A DNA stretch of 64,000 nucleotides from Combretum micranthum (taxonomy: Eukaryota > Streptophyta > Magnoliopsida > Myrtales > Combretaceae): NCBI GenBank assembly GCA_024138025.1, contig JAMXBD010004225.1, forward strand, positions 1 to 64,000. Direction: 5' to 3'. The notes beneath the pieces are model-generated. The model ran no database searches and was not told the origin of the DNA. It saw only the letters and a list, made by a program, of their open reading frames with translations. The translations under genes and the position numbers were made by a program. The first letter of the stretch is position 1; the number at the start of each line of letters is the position of its first letter. This document shows, in pieces, positions 34,642 through 44,339 of this stretch.

Positions 34642-35829
34642 TAATTATTAATATTATAAATGTAAATATTATTATTATTTACTATTAATGTAAAGTATAT
34701 CTATTTTAAATATTAATAATTGAAATAATGGAAAGTATAAAAAAAAGAATAATAATCCCACGAGCAATGTGTCAATTTAATTCATTAGATAGCAATTTAA
34801 TGGCAGACATTAGTTTACAAAATTGATCTATGATTTAAAAATAAATGACTCGTTTGATGCCCGAACTACCTATTTGTCCAATTGACTATCTTAGTTTAAA
34901 AGTGTTGATTTACTACTGTTGAGCCTGGATTTTTCATTTCTTGTTTTATTTCTTTTAATCAGATCCGTATTAGATCCGAACCCACTTAATACAAACCATC
35001 GACTAAGAATTAAAAGAAATTTAGTTTTTGAAAATATTTTGGAGTCGTCACCCGATTGGAATCGAGAAAAATTTATAAGTTAGGATCAATGGGCTGGTTA
35101 AATCCTAACTTAGCTACTAGTCTACAAAAAATTTGATTTGAAACCAAATTTGATAAACCAGAAATTTTTGGATTCGGAGGCTATCATATTAAAACCACAT
35201 AACTACCACTTAAAATTCGTAAATTAAAATTTTATCCTTTCAATACTAAAAAATTAATCAAATATCATGAATCTCTAAACTTACAAATTTATTTACAAAT
35301 TACGGATAAGGTCATTTAATATTTATAATTAATTAGTTAAATCAAAATATGATGGAACAAAAAAATAATGTTTTAAATTTTAAGTCATCCTGGAGGTGCC
35401 TACGTACCCACTAATCGGGATCAGATAATACGTAGTTCTTTTTTTATAAAACATTTAGTGGGATGATTAGTTTTAATTTAAGAAATTTTTCACTTTAAAG
35501 ACTTTAAATTTTAGTTATATCATTAAAATTATTCTATGATTTGAAATCTAGATCTATCAGTTCTAATTTTAATAATTTTATGGAAAATTGGGTTTTCTAG
35601 ATGACAAAAAAAAAAGTATTTACACATTATTTAGGTGACAAAGGAATCATAATCTTAAAAAAGAGTTTTTTTTTTAATATAATTTCCTACCTTTTTTTTA
35701 TCATGCTACATACATATATATATATATATATACATATTTTAAGACTTTAACTATTACTACTACAAACAACAGGTAATAATAATAACAATGCTAGAATACT
35801 AGTAATAATAACAATAATGACAATACCTA

Positions 35830-35873
35830 TAATAATAATAATAATAATAATAACAACAACAACAACAACAACA
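35830..35873 (+). repeat. Adjoining (AAT)n and (AAC)n microsatellites
   Basis: About eight AAT units pass directly into about seven AAC units. Confidence 0.9.
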
Positions 35874-35962
35874 GTGAAAGAAACTTAACTGGGCAACGGA
35901 ATTGGAGGACGCCTGGGGAAGAATCGGATTTGTGTCCGATGGTACGGCTGTGGTCGGAAGCC

Positions 35963-35988
35963 TTTTTTTTTTTTTTTTTTTTTTTTTT
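35963..35988 (+). repeat. Poly-T tract
   Basis: 26 consecutive T. It encodes the polyphenylalanine of a spurious 162-codon ORF (35930-36418), in which I see no gene. Confidence 0.9.
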
Positions 35989-37037
35989 CGAGCTTCAAGT
36001 AAAAAGGGAGGTACTAACCGAAGTTTTCAACACCATTAATACTCAATTTTTTACTCTAATCTTCTCAAGATTATTCTCTAAAAATAGGAATTCTGTGAAG
36101 ATCTCAAAAAACATGGAATTTTTTTTTTTCCCTTCAGATTATGGATTATGGATTGTCGATGGGATGAACGGAAGACTCGACCCCCATCTGTTTAGAGATC
36201 GAGTTGATGGGATCTCTTCGGTGAATAAGGTGGGTGAAGTGCGCGCTTTTGGGTTTCATCGTGATAAACGAGCTTCTGGAAGGAGGATGAAAGCGTCCAG
36301 ATTTATTTCTAGAAGCTTGGTGGTAGTTAAAAAAATTGCATGCGAAAAAGTTTTGTCCATTTTTTATAAAAAATACAGGCATCAAAATACTTGTTTCAAG
36401 ACCCGATTTTATTTTTAACTTGAAGTATCCCATGCCTACTTTGGATCCTCTCTATTAATTTGATGAAAAACAACTGAAAATTGGTCAAAAATGGGCTCAA
36501 AGTGGCCTCACTAGACTGGAAAAAGCGTCTAAGAATAAGAATAGAAATGAGGAAGATGAGGCGCATATTGTGCAAGTACTTGATGGACGTACCACATGTG
36601 GGCGCGTGAATCCCACGTGCCAGATTGAAAATAAAAATTGCGCTTGCGCACAGTTTCGAACCCCAATTTATCACGAATGTGCATGTATGTTTTACCAACA
36701 GGCCATTTGGCACGTACCTCTTTTTTTTTTTTTTTGCACTCAAATTGTATTTAAGGCTAAAAAATGGACTTTAATTACATAAACTTAATTAAATAAGTTA
36801 TTTAATTGAGTCCAAAATAAATTTATAATAAAAATCAGTATTATATCAAGCCCAAAAATATTTTATAAGATTATTTTTCATTTTTTTTAATGATTTGTGG
36901 ATTTGATGTAATATTAATTTTTATTATAAAAAATGGACTTTTCATTTTTTTAACAATTCGTGTGTGATTTAATTACTGTGTATTGAGCTTCGGCTCATTA
37001 TTGTTGTTATTGTTCTTTTCTCTAGGTGTTATATTGA

Positions 37038-37136
37038 GGATGATGATGATGATAATGTTGGTGATGATGAGGTGGATGATGATGTTGTTGTTGTTGAATG
37101 GTGTTGATAATAATAATGGTGTGGTTAATGATGATG
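37038..37136 (+). repeat. GAT/GTT-rich imperfect microsatellite
   Basis: Runs of 'gatgatgatg', 'gttgttgttg' and 'aataataat' make long open frames on both strands that are artefacts of the triplet repeat. Confidence 0.8.
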
Positions 37137-37671
37137 ATGCATGTCTCGGGTTTCGGGTGATCAAGGAGATATTGGGAGAAGTGTAGTGAGTTTAGAGCCG
37201 TAGATATTATTCATATTTGTTTTTATTTATGTCTTAAGAACTGAATTTATCTTTTTGAAATATGTATTTTTGTATTGAGCTTAGTTGAGAAGCTAATATG
37301 TTTTGTAATATCTTTTAAAGCTTTGATCTACCATCATATAAGGTAATAGAGATACTTGATGGTAGAGTTATGTTTTATGAAAGTTGATTTACTCACATGA
37401 GTAGATTATATGTTTTGCTTTTAATAAAAGTTTATTATGAAAGTTTAAATCCAGTTGTTTTAAAAGTCTAAATAAACGATTTCATAACCTAAAATTGAGT
37501 AGCAATATTTAACATAAACAAAATTTTTTAAAGGAACCTTGAGTGTGTAATACTTTAGAGTATTATACATAGTGGTAGCACCTTAATTGATTTAATGTTT
37601 GATTAAATTTTTAGGGCGTTACAAAGTAGGATCTTATTTTCGAATAAAATTGATGTTGAGAGTTTTCTAGT

Positions 37672-38120
37672 GATATAAGATTTTATAAAAATCGAACATT
37701 ACATGCAAAAAATTATTTACGATTAAACTTGTTATATACAAATAATTTTCTTTTTATTTCTAAAATAATATATTGGTTAAAAATCTAAAATCAATTTTCA
37801 ATAAATTAATGCATAATTTTCCTTTCATTTTTAAATTAATATATCACTTAAAAAGTAAAAATATTAATTTTTAATAAATTAATTAGTGAATAGATACTAA
37901 AGTGCATCAAAATTAAACTATAGACAAAAAAATGCTATTAAAACTAAAGCACATGTACTAAAATACAAAAAAAAAAAAACCATGGCAGTAACTTTTCTAT
38001 TAGCGGAGACATTAAATTGAAACTATAGATACTAAATCACTAAAATTGAAAGTTTAGACAAAAATCAAAAGTATATGCACTTCTAGTGCCTTTATTCCAT
38101 TGTTGGTTATATAAGTTTAG
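37672..38120 (+). repeat. Direct duplication, first unit
   Basis: This unit shares 'gattttat', 'aattttctttttatttctaa' and 'aataaattaatt' then 'ggtgaatagatacta' type sequence, in order, with 38255-38660. Its right part ends in an 'agtgcctttattccat' block like the MITE fragments at 38690 and 44300. Confidence 0.6.
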
Positions 38121-38254
38121 AAATTTATGTTATAAAGCTAACCAACACCTAATTTACATATTTTATCCATTTCAAAATTTTCTTGGCCTATGTAGCCTTA
38201 GAACACAAGTTAAGACTGTATATTATAATAAGGTTGAGATCAAAAGCTTTTTAA

Positions 38255-38660
38255 TACAATGAGATTTTATCAAAATAAAAATATAAAAAAATATTCATAG
38301 TTAAAATATTTAAATATAAACAATTTTCTTTTTATTTCTAAAATAATATATCAATTAAAAATAAAAAATTAATTTTTAATGAAATAATAATTTCTTATAA
38401 TATTTAAAATAATATTTCGATTAAGAAAATTTAATATTAATTTTAATAAATTAATTGGTGAATAGATACTAAAATGCATCAAAACTAAAGTATAAATACT
38501 AGAATACAATCAAAACTAAAGTATATAAACTAAAATATAAAAAGAATATAACGGCCATTAACTTTCTCATTAATGAAGACACTAAATCGGAAAAAAAAAA
38601 ACACTGAATTAGTAAAAATGAAATTTAGACAATAAATTGCAAAAATTTGGATGTAGAGAC
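38255..38660 (+). repeat. Direct duplication, second unit
   Basis: About 580 bp downstream of the first unit and same order of blocks, with an additional AT-rich segment near 38388-38425. Both units contain 'gcatcaaaa-taaa' and 'aacttt-t-attag-g-aga'. Confidence 0.6.
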
Positions 38661-38689
38661 ATTGTATGCAAGGATAAAGACAATTGTAC

Positions 38690-38770
38690 TGTCTATACTT
38701 TCAGATTTTGGCATTTTAATGTTTGGACTTTTAAATTCCGTAATTAAGTGTTCATGGTTTTAAAAAGCAT
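38690..38770 (+). repeat. MITE end fragment
   Basis: 'aaggataaagacaattgtac' followed by 'tttggcattttaatgtttgg' matches the reverse complement of 44240-44335. It is probably one end of a dispersed MITE. Confidence 0.45.
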
Positions 38771-39025
38771 GGGAAAAATAGTCTTATGGTGTGAATTGTC
38801 TATGACCTGTAATTTCTTTGCCTTCATGTGATGGAAAATGTTGATTAGAGCTAAAATATCTGATTAAAAAAAGTGACATATATGTATTACTCCAGAAATT
38901 TGATACTCTCATTTCTTTTCATTCTCAAGCCCTAATTTTCTTTTTATAATTTTTCCATGAGTCCTCATATCCTATTTTTCTAACCAACTTCTTCATGCCA
39001 TAAATGTGTCTAAAGTTTCCAAGCC

Positions 39026-39410
39026 CTAACTCTTGTAATTTTCATTTTGGAGAGTGGTAGCGAAAGTTATGAGCAGGAGCAGTGATAAAAAGGCACAATA
39101 GTGAACTAATGGCAAGCAAATGCAGGCAGGGCGTCGAAGTGAATAACATGCAATATCTACAAGATCCTTGACCACATACAACAATGAGGACAAAGAAGGA
39201 AATCCATGGTACGTAATAAAATAGCAACATATGGATAAACAATATTTTTTTTTCTTCTTTTTAAAATTCTTGATTGGTGTAAACATTTATTTAGATGAAA
39301 TCAAGTAAATATCTCGAACAAAAAAAAAAAAGAAATTTATCATACTAGAACAAAGCCATCTTAGTGTTGATACATCAGGGGTGTTTTTAATTATTTAACT
39401 ATGAATACAA
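39026..39410. other. Gap without a recognisable gene
   Basis: Two overlapping minus-strand ORFs of 86 and 66 codons have no motif I recognise. Nothing else is seen. Confidence 0.35.
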
Positions 39411-39420
39411 CATTAATTAA

Positions 39421-39479
39421 GGGGGAGGGGAGGGGGGGGAGGGGAGGGTAGGGGGTGGGGTGTGGGATTGAGCGGGGCG
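39421..39479 (+). repeat. G-rich tract, quadruplex-forming potential
   Basis: About 59 bp, nearly all G with single A or T interruptions. It has at least nine runs of three or more G separated by one to three bases, followed by an A12 run. Confidence 0.85.
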
Positions 39480-40689
39480 AAAAAAAAAAAAGAACACATA
39501 TAATAAGATTTTATTATCAAGATATCATTATCATTTTCGTATTACCATAAGTAGGAAAGATAAAGACGATTGGTATTTGATTTTTATTGGTAAGCAATTG
39601 GTATTTAAAAGTCAAAATACTTCACTTCCTTTTGGGGAAAAAAAACTCCAATAGACTATTCATAAAAGAAATGTTATTTGTATGAACTAAAATCCAAATC
39701 TCAGAGGCAACTGAAGATGAGATTTGATGAGGGTTAAACATGGTAGATGAAATAAGGGTAGTTTAGCTGACTAAAGATTTTGGGTAGTTCGGGTTGTAAA
39801 CCCCGATATTTTTTTTCATACAAATAAAAATAGATAGAAATATAAAAATAGAAAATAGAAAGTTAATATATAACTCAATAAAGACCTTAGAATAAATCAC
39901 AAGTAGTTATGAACCTATACATATTCTTAAAGCCTAAAACAAAGTTTTATAGATAATAACAGATAACAAAAAAATAGAATTTCATAGCCAATATAAAAAG
40001 TTCAAAGTATATAGATAATTTTATAAAGATTTTAAGTGTATTAGAAAGTAAATAATCAATAAAGCTTATAATTAGAAAACGATAATTTAAGGATGAACCG
40101 TTAAGGTTATAAATACACAATGAAAACAAAAACAGACTCATAACTCATAAAATAGACTTTAAACAAATATTCGGATCACACTATTATTCTAGTTAGTGAA
40201 TTCTAAAGCTATTAGAGACTGAAACGAAAATTGGCCTATTAGGATTATAAAACTCTAATCGGGTGAGATAAAATTCTAAAAATAATTAATTGCATAAACT
40301 TTAAACCCAAAGTTGAACCTGCTAATAATCTAAAAAATTTATGGAAGGTTTAAATAATTTTTTAGAGACAGAACTCTCAAATAACTGTCATATTTGTATC
40401 CATTTAATTTAATAAACTATCATAAAGCTAAGATAATTAATTAACTAAATATTATGCAACTTGCTAGAACTTGCGGTTGGGATATCTTAGATTTATGGTA
40501 GCCGAAAATTGTAGAAAATGAGTCAAGTGGGATAACAAAAGTCAAGAAAAAATTTAGCTAAACTAATGAAAACTTCCCAACAAAGCAAATTCATTACATG
40601 CATGAGAAATCATGCAAGGCAAGATAGAATTATGTGGGGAAGAATTGCATTTTCTATCCAAGTTGCTACTGCTTCCTTGACCTTCCATG

Positions 40690-40712
40690 TATGTGTGTGT
40701 GTGTGTGTGTGT
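40690..40712 (+). repeat. (GT)n microsatellite
   Basis: About eleven GT units inside the solo LTR. Confidence 0.9.
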
Positions 40713-41229
40713 GCATGTATATATATTTCATAATTAACAAAAGAACAAAGCCAATTAAACATGCAAAAACAACCCAAACCAGCATACAAAAACAATCCAA
40801 ATCAACAGCAAAACATACATAAACTCCTCCATTAGAAATAAGTATCCATTAACAAGCTTAGAAGGAGACAAATAGGGTAAGAAAATTCGTATTAAGTTAG
40901 CATATGTGTAAAACATTAGTCTAAACTATGTTTCTACCAATCCAGGATTCGTTTCAAGTCTTAAGAAGGATTGCACGTCCCTTTAGCAGCCTTAAAACAA
41001 GGTAATATCCAATCTTAAACCCTATTTAGTCCATTAGATACATATAGGAAATAGAAATCATATCGTATGATGATTTTAAGTTGTTATTTGTATTGCTATA
41101 TCACAAAAAATACTTGTAGACCATGTAAAAACACTTAGAAAATTTTTTAACACAAGTATAATACATATATCCTATAAGAAATATAATTTCGAATCATGAA
41201 AAATTGGAGAAGATGATAAACATTAACAA

Positions 41230-41515
41230 TACCGGTACTACACCGGCAGTGTATGTGCTTAACCCGACGGCGTAAAGGGATCGGCCAGCGGTGTTGAGAT
41301 GGCTTGCACTGGAACAGAAGCTACATAAAATTCATTTTTGCGTAAAACGAATGAATGCCGGCAGATTGGGATCCAACTCCTGCAGCGTTGGAGTCGGCGT
41401 ACGTTGTAAAATTGGCAGCCTTAAGCCAACATAAGTTGATATAAATAACATATAAACTTATATGAACACCAGCTCCTTAGGAATAAACGCCGGCGGTGTA
41501 CATGCATATTCCCCT
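41230..41515 (+). repeat. GC-rich CCGGC/GGCGT motif cluster within the solo LTR
   Basis: In an otherwise AT-rich LTR, 'accggcagtgta', 'cgacggcgta', 'cggccagcggtgtt', 'gccggcaga', 'ctgcagcgttggagtcggcg' and 'cgccggcggtgta' recur over 280 bp. They look like diverged copies of a short unit near 'gccgGCGGTGT'. A similar GC patch occurs at the matching part of the related LTR (63340-63545). Confidence 0.5.
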
Positions 41516-43455
41516 AAACGAAGTTTGTTTTAACCAAAACAGAATATATATATATATATATATATAAACAGAATAGATTTATTAAAACAAATAAATACCA
41601 ATATTTTAAAAGTAATAGGTTAAATATTTGTAAAGTATTAAACTCTAAAAACTATTGGAAAACATTATTATATCTATACTTTATGAATAAGAATAATTAT
41701 GATAATTGTATTATATAGATATAAATATACAAGAATGGAGATTTAGAATAATCTGATTTCTTAAAATTACAAGATAATTATAGGAAATAAATCAAGAGAA
41801 GCACGATGAAACCAAATAATAGAAAATAAATATTAATTACTACAATAGGTTAACTAATGAACAATATAAAAGTAATAATAATAGTAATGATAAAATATCA
41901 ATCTACTGAATACAAATTTTACAACTACCCAATAAAAATATATAAATATCAAACAAGATCAAGAAAAGCAAAATAAAAATAAATTTTAAATAATAATTAT
42001 AATTATAAAACCATTAAAAGACCAATATAGTAATAGAAACAAAGCCAAATAGCAATATAGTATACTTAGATACTCATAAGAGTCTAGTTATATAATATGT
42101 TTTATTAATAAATATTTTTATTCATCTCAATAGGTGACTTTGATACTATAGAGGGTTTTCCAACCGACTATTACGACTAGCCAATATAAGTAGGTGAGTA
42201 ACTCAGTTATATTATACTGTTTGTTCTTGTAATTAGTTGAATATGTAATGCAAAGATAATAATATAATTGGTATGGTATTGCATTTGAAATGTGCTGTGA
42301 TCTGAATGTATGGTTGTTAATCCATGATAATAAAAGTGATAATATTGATTGTTTGATGACTATGAAAAGCATGCTATATGCCGTGTATGTAATGTTTGGA
42401 CACTATAAGCCTGATTAAAAAATATTGTCTTTGTAATTGAAACAGTCATGCATTACACGAACTGCACTATTGCATATTCAAAAGGGGTGATAGCTTGCTA
42501 CATATAAATATTTTGATTCTCTGTTAATACTTGGTTTTTCTAAAGTGTTAGTTCTTCCAAGGTTTTCTTTGTTCTATTGGTTCTACGGGAACTAAGTGGC
42601 AACAAAGAACGCTGCCTGTAGTATCGCTTTGCAATAGTTAATACTTAAGGAGTTTCTAAGGATTGATGCATGAAATGGTCACTTAAAATCCTATTAAGCT
42701 AAAAGTGATAACTCTAAGACGAGAAATCGTTGATTTTCCTGTAAACTTAGTCTTTCTTGGGCAGGTGGATTATAAAAGTAATTGTTCTTCAACCCTGAAA
42801 AGAGGATGTAAATCTTTTTCCTGTTTGGATTCTAGATAATTCAAGTTTGTATTTGAGCATATATTTGATTGTTGCATTACATATGGATTGTTAATAAACT
42901 TGTTTGATGTATAATAAATCTAGTTATTCACTAAGCTCGTGGTTTCGCTCATACTCTTAAAGACATTTCGGGTTTACATTACGATCGTAGCTAGTTACAT
43001 CCAAGAGTATGGTCCCGGTAAGAGCTTAGGAGCTGAATGCTCATGGGTCAAACTGGGATAAGTTGTTTACTAATATTCCCAGCATAGATTAGTTAATATA
43101 TGATTTATCAATTATGTATTTGGAGACTTATGGAAAGATTATATGATCTGTAATATCATTATGATATCCTCTACTTGTAATGATAGTTATTTACTAATTT
43201 ATGACTTACATATAGTTGTCATTTCTTATCTAAGCAACTAAAAGGTCTTGTTGTTTGAAAATATGTCACTCTTTGAAGGTTAACTAGTAATAGTATTCAA
43301 GTGCAGCTTGTATACTACTATCAGGATACCTTCGGGGCATGACAGGGGTTTAAAATATTGTATGATATTTATATTATTGAGTAAATGTTAGAGCAAGAAG
43401 AAGTGTGCAAGGTTTGAAGATAATGTTTTAATTTTCATTTCCAATTGAGCAGTGC

Positions 43456-44158
43456 GGAGCTGGACAAATGGGCTATGGCCCGCGGGCCAGCCCGTTTAAC
43501 CCACTTTAAAAGCGGGTTAGGGCCAATTTTTTTTAGCCCGTTTAAAAGTGGGTTAATTTTACCCAACCCACTTAACCCGCGGGCCAACCACGGGTTAAGT
43601 GGGTTGACCCACCAACCCACTTTTATAAAAATAAAATAAATAATTATAGGATAAATATGTATTGATGAAGGTTATTCTTGAGATTTTTTATACTTGAGAT
43701 TAAATTTATGTGTTAATTATAACAAAGAATGACAAATTGATGCACATGCACCATAAAATTTTATAAATATATTATTATTGTTTTAAATGAAATATATTAT
43801 CTAATAAGTTATTTTAGAAAACTTATTTTATATAAAAAGTAATTAAATAATAATGAAATTAATCATTAATATATATAACCTTATAAAACTCTCTTTTTTA
43901 TTATATATATATCTTATTTAATTAGTATAAATAAGTTAAATGGGTCAACTTGGCTCATTTAACTCACAAAATATGTAAGTGAGTTAAAAGGGTCAAAAAG
44001 TGGGCTGGCCCGTTTAACTCACTTGCTAAAGTGGGTTGGGTTAGGGTTAGGCAATTTTGGCTCGTGGGTTAAACGGGCTAAAAAATTTTGGCCCGTTTAA
44101 CCCACGGGCCAAAGTGGGCCGGGCCGGGTTGGCCCGTTTAACCCACTTGCCCACCTCT
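43456..44158. mobile_element. Nonautonomous hAT transposon
   Basis: Perfect 8-bp duplications AGCAGTGC flank the element (43448-43455 and 44159-44166). The left end GGAGCTGGACAAATGGG and the right end, reverse-complemented, AGAGGTGGGCAAGTGGG, fit the hAT consensus (AG-G-TGG-CAA). Subterminal regions hold many copies of GGGTTAA, CCCGTTTAACCC and GGGCC in both orientations, as in hAT transposase-binding regions. The 320-bp AT-rich middle has no coding capacity. Confidence 0.9.
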
Positions 44159-44199
44159 AGCAGTGCCTGTTGTTGTCTTTTAACATCTGTTATCTTTAT

Positions 44200-44335
44200 A
44201 TTAATACAGACACTAAATTAAATGACAATTCTTTGAAACTACGAGCACTTAATTGCCAAATTTTAAAAGTCCATACACTAAAATGCAAAATTTGAAAGTG
44301 CAGGCACTGGAATTGCCTTTATCCCTTGCTCCAAG
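44200..44335 (-). repeat. MITE end fragment
   Basis: 'ggaattgcctttatccctt' at the right and 'tacactaaaatgcaaaattt' match 38690-38770 in reverse. The hAT element just to its left may have split it. Confidence 0.45.
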
Positions 44336-44339
44336 TGTA

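Larger units (their letters stand above)
34917..37624 (+). repeat. Probable large Ty3/gypsy LTR
   Basis: It begins TGTTGAGCCTGG and ends TTTAGGGCGTTACA. Near 35041 it has 'ggagtcgtcacccg', and near 35393-35437 'ggaggtgcctacgtaccc' followed by 'gatcagataatacgtagttc'. This motif pair is frequent in LTRs of plant Ty3/gypsy elements of the Tat/Ogre type. A GAGCTTCGGCTCA-plus-pyrimidine tract ending in AG lies at 36987-37025. The flanks (ACTAC and AAGTA) are not a duplication, so it may be truncated, or two LTR pieces may have been joined. Several microsatellites interrupt it. Confidence 0.45.
39795..43344 (+). mobile_element. 3.55-kb solo LTR of a Ty3/gypsy element
   Basis: It begins TGTAAACCCCGATATTTT and ends CCTTCGGGGCATGACA, both typical of large plant Ty3/gypsy LTRs (TGTAACACCCCGA ... 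TTCGGGGCGTGACA). It is flanked by CGGGT on the left and GGGGT on the right, a 5-bp target duplication with one change. A tract near 42933-42958, 'aagctcgtggtttcgctca', followed by pyrimidines, is another hallmark. No primer site, gag or pol adjoins it. A related LTR starts at 60978. Confidence 0.75.

Noticed and set aside
35930..36418. Longest ORF of the window (162 codons)
   Set aside because: It opens through a poly-T run that encodes about nine Phe, has no recognisable domain and lies within a probable LTR.
36973..37186. Opposed ORFs of 63 and 67 codons
   Set aside because: Both are products of GAT/GTT triplet repeats, which lack stops on both strands.
34912..37629. Target duplication for the 2.7-kb LTR-like segment
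   Set aside because: The flanks ACTAC and AAGTA do not match, so a solo-LTR call with firm ends is not supported.
44034..44051. GGTTGGGTTAGGGTTAGG, telomere-like
   Set aside because: It is a variant of the hAT subterminal GGGTTAA repeats; only two TTAGGG-like units occur and the plant telomere unit is TTTAGGG.
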